A stretch of 64,000 bases of DNA from positions 62,001 through 126,000 of the forward strand of contig CAJXVU010000001.1 of the NCBI GenBank assembly GCA_913062555.1, in the 5' to 3' direction. This document shows positions 39,597-48,954 of the stretch, piece by piece (position 1 is the first letter of the stretch; each line of letters opens with the position of its first letter). The notes under the pieces were generated by a model. The model did not search any database. It saw only the letters and a program-made list of their open reading frames with translations, and was not told where the DNA came from. Source of the stretch: an uncultured Bacteroidota bacterium (GTDB taxonomy: Bacteria; Bacteroidota; Bacteroidia; Flavobacteriales; Flavobacteriaceae). The translations under genes were made by a program, and so were the position numbers.

Positions 39597-40988
39597 ATGG
39601 AAAATATTAAATCATATATCAACGCCAACAAAGACAGGTTTTTAAACGAACTCATAGCGCTTTTAAAAATCCCATCGATAAGTGCTGACTCCGCTTATAA
39701 AAATGACGTGCTAAAATCTGCCGAGTTTGTTAGAGATAGCTTAAAGGAAGCTGGTTGTGATAATGTTGAAATATGTGAAACAGAAGGCTACCCTATTGTT
39801 TATGGTGATAAAACTATAGACCCCAACCTTCCTACGATATTAGTGTATGGTCATTACGATGTACAACCTGCTGATCCCTTAGAATTATGGGATTCCTCAC
39901 CTTTTGAACCTGTAATTAAGAATACAGACCTACATCCTGAAGGGGCCATTTTTGCCCGTGGAGCTTGCGATGACAAAGGACAAATGTATATGCATGTAAA
40001 GGCCTTAGAATTTATGACTTCGACAAATCAATTGCCTTGTAATGTCAAGTTTATGATCGAAGGAGAGGAAGAAGTAGGAAGCTCAAGTTTATCAACATTT
40101 GTTAAAGAAAATCAAGAAAAATTGGCGAATGATGTCATCTTAATTTCAGATACCGGAATGATTGCCAAGGACATTCCTTCCATTACAACAGGATTACGTG
40201 GTTTAAGTTATGTAGAAGTTGAAGTTACTGGACCAAATCGTGATTTACATTCAGGATTGTATGGTGGTGCTGTGGCAAACCCAATTAATGTATTAACAAA
40301 AATGATTGCCACCTTTCATGATGAGAATAATCATATTACCATTCCAGGGTTTTACGATAAAGTAGAAGAACTATCACGACAAGAACGCGACGACATGGCA
40401 AAAGCTCCATTTTCGTTAACTAATTATAAAGCAGCTTTAGACATAGATGCCGTTTATGGAGAGGAAGGATATACTACCAATGAACGTAATTCTATAAGAC
40501 CCACATTAGATGTCAATGGAATTTGGGGTGGCTACACTGGCGAAGGTGCAAAAACAGTAATCGCTAGTAAAGCATTTGCTAAAATCTCTATGCGCTTAGT
40601 ACCAAACCAAGATTGGAATGAGATTACCAATCTTTTTAAAGTTCATTTTGAAAACATCGCTCCTAAAGGCGTAACCGTAAAAATAACCCCGCATCATGGT
40701 GGTCAAGGCTATGTAACCCCTACTAATAGTATTGGTTACAAGGCTGCATCAAAAGCCTATGAAACTACGTTTGGAAAAACCCCCATACCACAACGCAGTG
40801 GTGGTAGCATTCCGATCGTGTCTTTATTTGAAAAAGAGTTAAAAAGCAAAACAATATTAATGGGTTTTGGTTTGGATAGCGATGCCATTCATTCTCCAAA
40901 CGAACATTTTGGAATCTTTAATTATCTTAAAGGCATTGAAACTATTCCTTTATTTTATAAATATTTTACAGAATTAAAAGCCAAGTAA
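39597..40988 (+). CDS. M20-family dipeptidase
   Basis: LVYGHYDVQPADPLELW, GACDDKGQMYMHV, EGEEEVGSSSL; internal ATG at 39597 is the likely start (-7-like TATTTTTG at 39568-39575). Confidence 0.94.
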   Translation: MENIKSYINANKDRFLNELIALLKIPSISADSAYKNDVLKSAEFVRDSLKEAGCDNVEICETEGYPIVYGDKTIDPNLPTILVYGHYDVQPADPLELWDSSPFEPVIKNTDLHPEGAIFARGACDDKGQMYMHVKALEFMTSTNQLPCNVKFMIEGEEEVGSSSLSTFVKENQEKLANDVILISDTGMIAKDIPSITTGLRGLSYVEVEVTGPNRDLHSGLYGGAVANPINVLTKMIATFHDENNHITIPGFYDKVEELSRQERDDMAKAPFSLTNYKAALDIDAVYGEEGYTTNERNSIRPTLDVNGIWGGYTGEGAKTVIASKAFAKISMRLVPNQDWNEITNLFKVHFENIAPKGVTVKITPHHGGQGYVTPTNSIGYKAASKAYETTFGKTPIPQRSGGSIPIVSLFEKELKSKTILMGFGLDSDAIHSPNEHFGIFNYLKGIETIPLFYKYFTELKAK

Positions 40989-41032
40989 TTCATTGTATTC
41001 TATCTGTTTTGATAACACATAAATCATTTTAT

Positions 41033-43366
41033 ATGAAATCCATATTTTCTAAAACTTTATTATTAGTATTTACCACGAGTATTATTACTAATTGTTCAAA
41101 TGCTATTGAAGAACAACAATTGACCGCTGAAGATTATAAGAAAGCAACGACTTTTATGGATAGAAACCTTAATAAAAGTATCAATAATCAAATAACAGAG
41201 CAGGAGTGGCTTGACGACGATTTGTTATTATATAGCAAAAGAACTAAAGAAGGGAAAGAATTTGTTTTAGTTATACCGAAAACAAAGGGGAAAGAATCTG
41301 CTTTCGATCATTTAAAACTCGCTGAAAGCCTTTCAACAAAGTTAAATCAATCATTTAATTCCAAAGACCTACCTCTTAGCAAGGTGAAATATTCGGCCCA
41401 ACAAAATATAATTTCCTTCTCCATTGGAGACGATAATTATACCTGTAATTTAAGCGATTATTCAATTACAGAAGTTAATATTGAAAAACAAATTACAAGC
41501 AGCAATGAGCACATTTCACCAAATGGAAAATTAGCTGCCTATATAGATAATTATAACCTCTGGGTAAAAGATTTAAACACGAATAAAAAAACACAACTCA
41601 CTTTTGACGGCATCAAAGATTATGGTTATGCCACCAATAATGCAGGTTGGACCAAAAGCAATAATGCCGTTTTAAAATGGTCCCCCAATTCCGATAAAAT
41701 TGCAACTTTTCAACAGGACGCTAGGGGTGTTGGTGAGATGTATTTAACATCAACCAATGTTGGACATCCCAAATTGGAATCATGGAAACATCCACTACCT
41801 GGGGATTTACGAATTTTCACAATAGAACGTATAATTATCCATTTGGGCAATACACCAAAAATAGTCCGCCTAAAAATGGATTCCGACTTTCAACGTTCTA
41901 CAACTACCGATCATATTGCAGGTCGTGGAGGTGAGTTTTTGGATGTAGAATGGAATAAAGACGGTTCTAAACTGGCCATGGTATCTTCTTCAAGAGACCA
42001 TAAAATCGCCCATTTACAAATGGCCGATGCCAGAACGGGGAGCGTGAATTCTATTTTAAAAGAAGAAGTTGCCACCTATTTTGAATCTGGAGCTGGTAAA
42101 CGTAATTGGCATGTATTACACGAGAGTAACGAGGTCATATGGTTTTCTGAAAGAGATAATTGGGGCCATTTATATTTATACGATTTAACTACAAAACAAT
42201 TAAAACATCAAATCACCAAGGGCAATTGGGCGGTACAACAATTATTACACATTGACGAAACTACCAGAGAATTATTCTTTACTGCTGGTGGAAAAGAGGA
42301 TGGAAACCCATATCATAAATATTTATACAAAGTAGGATTCGATGGGAAAAATCTATTAAATCTTTCTCCAGATAAAGGCATGCATTTCTTTAATATTTCA
42401 CCATCATGGGAATACTTTGTAGACACCTACTCTACTACTAAAAACCCACCAGTATCTGTTTTACGAAATACCAAAGGTGAAAAAATAACGGATTTAGAAA
42501 CCGCAGATATTTCTGATTTATTAGAAAAAAACTGGCAACAACCCATAGAATTCAAAGTAAAAGCTAGGGATAATAAAACAGATTTATACGGCATTCTTTA
42601 TTTACCCAGTCATTATGACGAAAACAAATCGTATCCTGTTTTAAATTACTTATATCCAGGACCACAATCAGGGAGTATTAGAAATTATGCATTTACTGCG
42701 GTTAGAAGTGATTTTCAAGCGGTATCAGAATTAGGTTTTGTTGTTGTAACCGTAAATGCCATGGGGACTCCAGGGCGGTCTAAATCTTTTCATGATGCTT
42801 ACTACGGTAACATGGGAGACAATGGATTACCAGATAATATCACGACTATTAAGCAATTGGCAGCAACATATAAAGGGATGGACCTCGACCGAATTGGAAT
42901 TTGGGGTCATTCTGGAGGGGGGTTTGCATCTACCAGAGCGGTTTTTGCATATCCAGATTTCTATGATGTCGCTGTTTCCGGTTCTGGAAATCATGACAAC
43001 AGAAACTATGAAGCGGATTGGGGAGAAAAATGGCAAGGCCTTCTGGAAAACGGAAGCTTGGAAGGAAAAGATGATGGTACTACCAACTACGACAATCAAG
43101 CCAACCAACTATTAGCCAAGAATTTAAAAGGAAAACTATTAATTACCCATGGATCTATGGACGATAATGTTCCTCCTTCTAATACCATGTTAGTTGTTGA
43201 CGCATTGATAAAAGCAAATAAAGATTTTGATATGATTTTATTTCCTAATAAAAGACACGGCTATGGAGATATGACAAAATATATGACTAGAAAACGTTGG
43301 GACTACTGGGTAAAACATCTCCTGAAAACTGACCCTCCTGTAGAGTTCTCATTGGATAATTTTTAA
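41033..43366 (+). CDS. S9-family (DPP IV-like) prolyl oligopeptidase
   Basis: Signal/lipobox (TSIITNCSNA); beta-propeller then hydrolase domain GIWGHSGGGFASTRAVFAYPDFYDVAVSGSGNHDNRNYEADWGEKWQG and HGSMDDNVPPSNT. Confidence 0.93.
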   Translation: MKSIFSKTLLLVFTTSIITNCSNAIEEQQLTAEDYKKATTFMDRNLNKSINNQITEQEWLDDDLLLYSKRTKEGKEFVLVIPKTKGKESAFDHLKLAESLSTKLNQSFNSKDLPLSKVKYSAQQNIISFSIGDDNYTCNLSDYSITEVNIEKQITSSNEHISPNGKLAAYIDNYNLWVKDLNTNKKTQLTFDGIKDYGYATNNAGWTKSNNAVLKWSPNSDKIATFQQDARGVGEMYLTSTNVGHPKLESWKHPLPGDLRIFTIERIIIHLGNTPKIVRLKMDSDFQRSTTTDHIAGRGGEFLDVEWNKDGSKLAMVSSSRDHKIAHLQMADARTGSVNSILKEEVATYFESGAGKRNWHVLHESNEVIWFSERDNWGHLYLYDLTTKQLKHQITKGNWAVQQLLHIDETTRELFFTAGGKEDGNPYHKYLYKVGFDGKNLLNLSPDKGMHFFNISPSWEYFVDTYSTTKNPPVSVLRNTKGEKITDLETADISDLLEKNWQQPIEFKVKARDNKTDLYGILYLPSHYDENKSYPVLNYLYPGPQSGSIRNYAFTAVRSDFQAVSELGFVVVTVNAMGTPGRSKSFHDAYYGNMGDNGLPDNITTIKQLAATYKGMDLDRIGIWGHSGGGFASTRAVFAYPDFYDVAVSGSGNHDNRNYEADWGEKWQGLLENGSLEGKDDGTTNYDNQANQLLAKNLKGKLLITHGSMDDNVPPSNTMLVVDALIKANKDFDMILFPNKRHGYGDMTKYMTRKRWDYWVKHLLKTDPPVEFSLDNF

Positions 43367-43369
43367 AAA

Positions 43370-44251
43370 TTGATGAAAGGTCAACATATAAAACATGTTT
43401 TTGAACTTAGTCTTGCTTCTCTACTTATCAGTACTTCAGGGGCATTAGGCCGTTTTATTGAAATGCCAACTCCAGTAATTATCTGGTGGCGTTCTTTTTT
43501 GGGGCTCATCTTTATATACGCTTATTGTAGATATAAAAAAATAAACCTCAACATAAATTCAAAAAAAGACATCCCAACATTTATCATTAGTGCTTTGTTT
43601 TTGGGCGCACATTGGATCACTTATTTTTATGCTCTAAAATTGTCAAATGTTGCCTTAGGAATGTTATCTCTATATACGTTTCCAGTAATTATAACTTTAC
43701 TGGAACCCTTATTTATAAAAGTGAAATTTGACATGATGCATCTCGTTTTAGGTGCAATGGTCTTAATGGGTATTTACATTCTTGCTCCCGAATTTGATTT
43801 TCAAAACTCCCATGTAAAAGGTATTTTATTAGGCATACTATCGGCTGTTTTTTACGCCATTCGCATTTTAATTTTAAAGCAGCATGTTGTTCGTTATAAT
43901 GGAACCATGCTCATGTTTTACCAACTGTTTATCTTAACAATTGTGTTAGCTCCAGTATTATATTTCATGGATACTTCAGCCATCAAATCGCAATATCCAT
44001 ACATACTAGTTCTTGCTCTTATTACAACTGCAATTGGTCACTCTATATTTGTACACAGTCTCAAATATTTTTCGGCAAGTACAGCAAGTATAATAAGTAG
44101 CGCATTACCAATTTACGGGATTTTTATAGGTTTTATTTTTTTAGGAGAAGTTCCTAACTGGAATACTTTTTTTGGCGGATTACTGATAATATCGACTGTA
44201 GTTATTGAAAGTATTCGTTCTAAAAAGAAAATGCTAGCGAAATCGGCATAA
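43370..44251 (+). CDS. EamA/DMT-superfamily transporter
   Basis: Ten hydrophobic helices, typical duplicated EamA pattern. Confidence 0.88.
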   Translation: MMKGQHIKHVFELSLASLLISTSGALGRFIEMPTPVIIWWRSFLGLIFIYAYCRYKKINLNINSKKDIPTFIISALFLGAHWITYFYALKLSNVALGMLSLYTFPVIITLLEPLFIKVKFDMMHLVLGAMVLMGIYILAPEFDFQNSHVKGILLGILSAVFYAIRILILKQHVVRYNGTMLMFYQLFILTIVLAPVLYFMDTSAIKSQYPYILVLALITTAIGHSIFVHSLKYFSASTASIISSALPIYGIFIGFIFLGEVPNWNTFFGGLLIISTVVIESIRSKKKMLAKSA

Positions 44252-44503
44252 TTCAAAAAAAAAAATCATGAAACGAATTAACTCCATGGCAGAGTCTTGG
44301 CCATTCGTTTTAAATTTAGGCTGGCATCATGCCAACAAACACACTATGACTACAGTTCTTGTCTAAGTCTTATATAAATCTAAGTATCAAAACCAACCCA
44401 TAAAATAAGATAGGTTACAGATACATTTCATCAATAGAAATCATAGCTACTTGTTAAAATGATACTAAATTTTTATCAATGATTTGTTTATATTGTTTTT
44501 TAT

Positions 44504-44537
44504 TCTACATTTGTAGAGTTAATTCTAATTTTGTAGA
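44504..44537. promoter_or_regulatory. Candidate BlaI operators overlapping the promoter of blaI
   Basis: TCTACATTTGTAGA (perfect, TACA/TGTA core) and TCTAATTTTGTAGA 20 bp downstream; first overlaps Bacteroidota -7 TACATTTG (44506-44513), with TTTG (44483-44486) 19 nt upstream. Confidence 0.75.
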
Positions 44538-44540
44538 GCA

Positions 44541-44912
44541 ATGCAATTATCAAAGACCGAAGAGCAATTAATGCAGCATATATGGAAACTTAAAAAGGCC
44601 TTTATGAAGGATATCTTAGAAGCTTATCCAAATCAAAAGCCTGCAACAACAACTATTGCTACGCTTTTAAAACGAATGACAGACAAAGGTTTTATAGACT
44701 ATAAACTCTATGGGAAGTCTCGTGAATACTTTCCTTTAGTTAAAAAGAAAGATTATTTCTCAAAACATGTTAATGGGTTAATCAAGAATTTTTTTAATGA
44801 CAGTGCTTCTCAATTCGCTTCATTTTTCACTAAAGAAACCAACCTTAGCATGGAAGAATTAGAACAATTGAAATCACTTATTGATAGCGAACTTAAAAAG
44901 AAAAAGCCATGA
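44541..44912 (+). CDS. BlaI/MecI/CopY-family repressor
   Basis: Winged-helix TEEQLMQHIWKLKKAFMKDILEAYP...TTIATLLKRMTDKGFIDYKLYGKSREYFP. Confidence 0.93.
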   Translation: MQLSKTEEQLMQHIWKLKKAFMKDILEAYPNQKPATTTIATLLKRMTDKGFIDYKLYGKSREYFPLVKKKDYFSKHVNGLIKNFFNDSASQFASFFTKETNLSMEELEQLKSLIDSELKKKKP

Positions 44913-46933
44913 TATTGTATATCTTAAAATTTAGTGCATGCTTAGCGCTGTTTCTGGCCTTCTATAAACTCGTTTTAGAAAAAGAAAACATGCATACATT
45001 TAAACGTTTCTTTTTATTAGGAGCACTAATACTCTCCTTAGTCATCCCTCTAATAACTTTCACCTATTATGTAATGCCTACAGCAGAAATTATTCAAAAT
45101 GTCACATTGGAAAACGCTGCAGCAATTTCTGAAGTGCAAATTAACTACTTACCCGTTGTTTTGTGGTCCATTTATGGTATTGGTCTACTTCTGTTTGGCT
45201 TTAAGTTTATAAAAAATCTTTCTGATCTATCTTTTAAAATAAAACGTAATCCTAAACAAAAAGTAAGGAGTATTACTAATGTTCTATTACAAGATTTAAT
45301 AACGCCACATACCTTTTTTAACTTTATCTTTTACAATAAACAAAAATATGAAGCTAATGAAATTCCACAAGAAGTACTATGGCACGAGCAAACTCACGCT
45401 AGCCAAAAACATAGTATTGATGTGGTATTTATAGAATTGCTTCAAGTTATATTTTGGTTCAATCCCCTGCTCTACATAATAAAACATGTTATAAAATTAA
45501 ATCATGAATTTTTAGCAGATCAGTCCGTTCTAAACAGAGGGGTTGAAACTACTAAGTATCAAAAATCTTTATTGGCATTCTCATCAAATGCCGGGCATCC
45601 ACAATTGGCAAATGCCATCAATTATTCATTAATCAAAAAACGATTTACTGTTATGAAAACTCAAACCTCTAAACGAGCCATTTGGTTACGAAGCCTTGTA
45701 CTTCTCCCATTACTGGCAATTACATTATTTAGCTTTAGTAAAAAAGTTATAATTGAAAAGACCTCCGACTTAAAAACGGAGACAATCAACGATTATACAC
45801 CCTTAACATTAGTACAGGAAAAAGCAACTAAAGCTCAAGTCAAAGAATACAATAAACTGGCAAAAAAATATAATGACATGCCACAAGATGATATGATTAT
45901 TAGAAAAAATGATATCGCACGTCTTAAACAATTATACAGTTTAATGTCTGAAGATCAAAAGAAAAACGCAGAGACTTTTCCTGATATTCCTGATCCTATT
46001 GCTCCAATCGCTATAAAGGTTATAGAGGCCCTTCCCCCAAATGCAACAGCGGCACAAAAAAGAAAATATAAAGAAGGATATAAAGCTGCCAAAGCTGGGA
46101 TGAAAGCGCAAAAAGAGAAACTAGTAAAGGTTCGAGAAATTCGCAGCGATGACGAACGACTTAGATTGAAAGAAGAAAAAATGGCTCATAGAGAATCACA
46201 AGCAGCAGCTAGAGTTCTTAAGCTAAAAGCTCAAAAAGGCGAACTAGTTAAAGTTAGAGAAATACAATCTGTCAAGTTGAAAGAAGAAAGATTGGCTCAT
46301 AGAGAATCTCAAGCAGCAGCTAGAGTTCTTAAGCTAAAAGCTCAAAAAGGGGAACTGGTTAAAGTTAGAGAAATACAATCTGTCAAATTGAAACAAGAAA
46401 AATTGGCTCATAGAGAATCTCAAGCAGCAGCAAGAGTTCTCAAGCTAAAAGCTCAAAAAGGAGAGCTAGTTAAAATTAGAGAAATTCGTTCTACTGAAGA
46501 GAGAAAACGATTAAAAGAAGTAAAATTAGAACATAGAGAATCACAAGCAGCAGCAAGAGTTCTCAAGCTAAAAGCTCAAAAAGGAGAGTTAGTTAAAGTT
46601 AGAGAAATACAATCTGTTAAATTGAAAGAAGAAAAGTTGGCTCAAAAAGAATCACGGGCAGCTGCGAAAGTCATTAGACTTAAAGCTCAAAAAGAGAGAC
46701 GCATTGAAGTTCGAGAAATTCTTCCACCACCACCTCCTAAAAATCCGATCGATCACATTAAAGACATGGCAAAAAAAGGCGCAACTTTCATTTATGATGG
46801 TGCATCAATATCATCAAAAAAAGCAATACAACTTATGCGCTCTAATAAGAAGTTAAATGTTGTGACAAACCATACTGATAATAATAATTATGTAGTTACC
46901 ATATCTAAAAGACCAATTGTTATAGAAGATTAA
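44909..46933 (+). CDS. M56-family (BlaR1-like) membrane metallopeptidase with repeat-rich C-terminus
   Basis: TM helices, HEQTHASQKHSIDVVFIELLQVIFWFNPLLY and HEFLADQSVL; overlaps blaI by 4 nt. Confidence 0.93.
   Translation: MILYILKFSACLALFLAFYKLVLEKENMHTFKRFFLLGALILSLVIPLITFTYYVMPTAEIIQNVTLENAAAISEVQINYLPVVLWSIYGIGLLLFGFKFIKNLSDLSFKIKRNPKQKVRSITNVLLQDLITPHTFFNFIFYNKQKYEANEIPQEVLWHEQTHASQKHSIDVVFIELLQVIFWFNPLLYIIKHVIKLNHEFLADQSVLNRGVETTKYQKSLLAFSSNAGHPQLANAINYSLIKKRFTVMKTQTSKRAIWLRSLVLLPLLAITLFSFSKKVIIEKTSDLKTETINDYTPLTLVQEKATKAQVKEYNKLAKKYNDMPQDDMIIRKNDIARLKQLYSLMSEDQKKNAETFPDIPDPIAPIAIKVIEALPPNATAAQKRKYKEGYKAAKAGMKAQKEKLVKVREIRSDDERLRLKEEKMAHRESQAAARVLKLKAQKGELVKVREIQSVKLKEERLAHRESQAAARVLKLKAQKGELVKVREIQSVKLKQEKLAHRESQAAARVLKLKAQKGELVKIREIRSTEERKRLKEVKLEHRESQAAARVLKLKAQKGELVKVREIQSVKLKEEKLAQKESRAAAKVIRLKAQKERRIEVREILPPPPPKNPIDHIKDMAKKGATFIYDGASISSKKAIQLMRSNKKLNVVTNHTDNNNYVVTISKRPIVIED
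46072..46720 (+). repeat. In-frame tandem repeats (about 111-123 bp) in the M56 protein
   Basis: Units (AHRESQAAARVLKLKAQKGELVKVREIQSVKLKEEKL) recur about five times with high nucleotide identity; edge units degenerate. Confidence 0.92.
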
Positions 46934-46953
46934 AAAACATTTAAATATTACTT

Positions 46954-46980
46954 AAAAGCCTCGATTTTCGGGGTTTTTTT
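46954..46980 (+). terminator. Intrinsic terminator after the M56 gene
   Basis: AAAAGCCTCGA-TTT-TCGGGGTTTTTTT (two G-T wobble pairs) with T tract. Confidence 0.75.
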
Positions 46981-47036
46981 GTAACAAATAATGAAAACTT
47001 GCGTTCTAATAGACAATCAATTAAAAGTAACGGACT

Positions 47037-48137
47037 ATGTTAAAGCAATTTTTTATTATCTGCTCAGGCTCAGACACAGATATTTTAGAGCACTGCTCAA
47101 AAGGCGAACAAAATAAATATGCTGGTATTGGAGCAACTGTTTTTTTTACAGCTGTTATGGCATTCATTGCTGCTAGCTATGCTCTCTATACGGTATTTGA
47201 CAATCTAGTTGCCGCTATAGGTTTTGGGTTTGTCTGGGGCTTACTAATCTTTAATCTAGATCGATATATCGTCTCAACCATAAAAAAGACAGGCAACGTC
47301 ATTGATGAACTAATACAAGCATCACCACGAATTATATTAGCAGTTATTATAGCCGTGGTAATTGCGAAGCCCTTAGAATTGAAAATATTTGAAAAAGAAA
47401 TCAATCAAGTTTTGTTGGAGCAAAAAAATGATTTAACCCTTGCCAACAAAGATCAAATTGCCCAACAATACACTCCAAAAATAGAATCTTTAAAAAGTGA
47501 TATCACTGCACTTCAAGCTGAAATTGACGGTAAAGAAACTGAAGTCAATACTTTATATGACACTTATATTGCAGAAGCCGAAGGTCGTGAAGGGACCATG
47601 TTACTTGGCAAAGGCCCTGTCTACGAGGAAAAAAGAAACAAACATGATGCATTACTGGTTGAATTACAACAGTTAAAAGAGACAAACAAAGCAAAAATAA
47701 TTTCGGCTGAAGCTCAAATTGTACAGCTTCAAGGCAATTATGATACTCAAGTGATCACATCACAACCTATTATAGACAATTTCGATGGTTTAATGGCCCG
47801 TGTAAATGCGCTTGGATCATTACCATGGTTGCCTTCTTTTTTTATATTCCTCCTATTTTTAGCCATAGAAACCTCTCCTATATTTGCAAAATTATTATCT
47901 CCAAGAGGTGAGTATGATATTAAACTCCAAGAAAATGAGTCTGATCTAAAAACTTGGGCTCAGCAGAGTTCACATCAACGGAGTGTATTATTAAACGCTG
48001 ATAATATCATTAATGATCGTGTTTATGGTGACATCTCTACTGAAGAAGAGCTATATGCATACAAAAAGAAAATGGCAGGAGAACTTTTGAAAAAACAACA
48101 AGAATCCTTTTACAAAAAACAAACCAGGATTTTATAA
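47037..48137 (+). CDS. DUF4407-like membrane protein with coiled coil
   Basis: N-terminal FFIICSGSDTDILEHCSKGEQNKYAGIGATVFFTAVMAFIAASYAL, GLLIFNLDRYIVSTIKK, long coiled coil. Confidence 0.85.
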   Translation: MLKQFFIICSGSDTDILEHCSKGEQNKYAGIGATVFFTAVMAFIAASYALYTVFDNLVAAIGFGFVWGLLIFNLDRYIVSTIKKTGNVIDELIQASPRIILAVIIAVVIAKPLELKIFEKEINQVLLEQKNDLTLANKDQIAQQYTPKIESLKSDITALQAEIDGKETEVNTLYDTYIAEAEGREGTMLLGKGPVYEEKRNKHDALLVELQQLKETNKAKIISAEAQIVQLQGNYDTQVITSQPIIDNFDGLMARVNALGSLPWLPSFFIFLLFLAIETSPIFAKLLSPRGEYDIKLQENESDLKTWAQQSSHQRSVLLNADNIINDRVYGDISTEEELYAYKKKMAGELLKKQQESFYKKQTRIL

Positions 48138-48243
48138 CCTTACCTCAATTTAAAGTCATTGGTCGCGATTTATTATATGAAAGCAAATTAATAAACTTTT
48201 ATATTTACATTAATAATTGTAAACTTGTATTAAATCATTTCAA

Positions 48244-48915
48244 ATGAACAGTGTTATTAAAAGCAAAATAGCTTTTATAAATAAATTAATTAAAGTTGGT
48301 AATTTTAAATTTATTTGGGATGCATTTGCAAGAAGGATTAGTTCGGAAGAACTCGCAATGGGTTTTAAAAAAGATTTAAGTATTGAGCATCCAGAACCAA
48401 GATCTTTAAAAAAAATTAGCACCCGAGTTTTTAATTCAGGTGATGAGAGTTTTTTTACAGATAATTCTATTGATCCAATAATTTTCCAATTTCAAACCTG
48501 TTATGTTGCCATAACAGATGATAATATTCCATGCTCCAGAATATGGCTTATTGACCCTTCTCAAAATAAAAAATTAAGCGCCATTTGGGGTAACAACTTC
48601 CCTCAGTTAAATAATGATGAAGTATTATTAGAAAATGTATATACCCTTCCAAAATATCGAGGCTTGGGAATCATGCCTTCAATTTTACATCAAATAGCAG
48701 AAAGAGGCAAGTTACAAGGCGCTAAGTATGCCATTACTTTTGGATCTGCGCATAACACCAATACGTCAAGATCCTTCCATTATGCAGGATTTCAGCCCTA
48801 TGTCTTACGAAAAGTAAAGTGGTTCTTGTTTAGGAAATCCATAAACTTTCAGGAAATTCCAGATGATCTAACAACCCATTACAATAATATAACACGAAGA
48901 ATGCCTAGATCTTAA
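48244..48915 (+). CDS. GNAT-like N-acyltransferase
   Basis: ENVYTLPKYRGLGIMPSILHQIAERGKLQGAKYAITFGSAHNTNTSRSFHYAGFQPY resembles the GNAT acyl-CoA-binding motif and strand order. Confidence 0.75.
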   Translation: MNSVIKSKIAFINKLIKVGNFKFIWDAFARRISSEELAMGFKKDLSIEHPEPRSLKKISTRVFNSGDESFFTDNSIDPIIFQFQTCYVAITDDNIPCSRIWLIDPSQNKKLSAIWGNNFPQLNNDEVLLENVYTLPKYRGLGIMPSILHQIAERGKLQGAKYAITFGSAHNTNTSRSFHYAGFQPYVLRKVKWFLFRKSINFQEIPDDLTTHYNNITRRMPRS

Positions 48916-48954
48916 TGACTAAGGCATTGATTTAAATAATAAAAATGACTGGGG

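Noticed and set aside
42756-43115. 119-aa ORF (+) and 93-aa ORF (-) inside the S9 peptidase
   Set aside because: Alternate-frame shadows of a strongly conserved catalytic domain.
46072-46720. Possible CRISPR-like repeat array
   Set aside because: Repeats are in-frame, contiguous without unique spacers, and encode a continuous protein.
44541-46933. Beta-lactam resistance operon
   Set aside because: No beta-lactamase or penicillin-binding sensor domain is visible; BlaI/M56 pairs are common in Bacteroidota without such a role.
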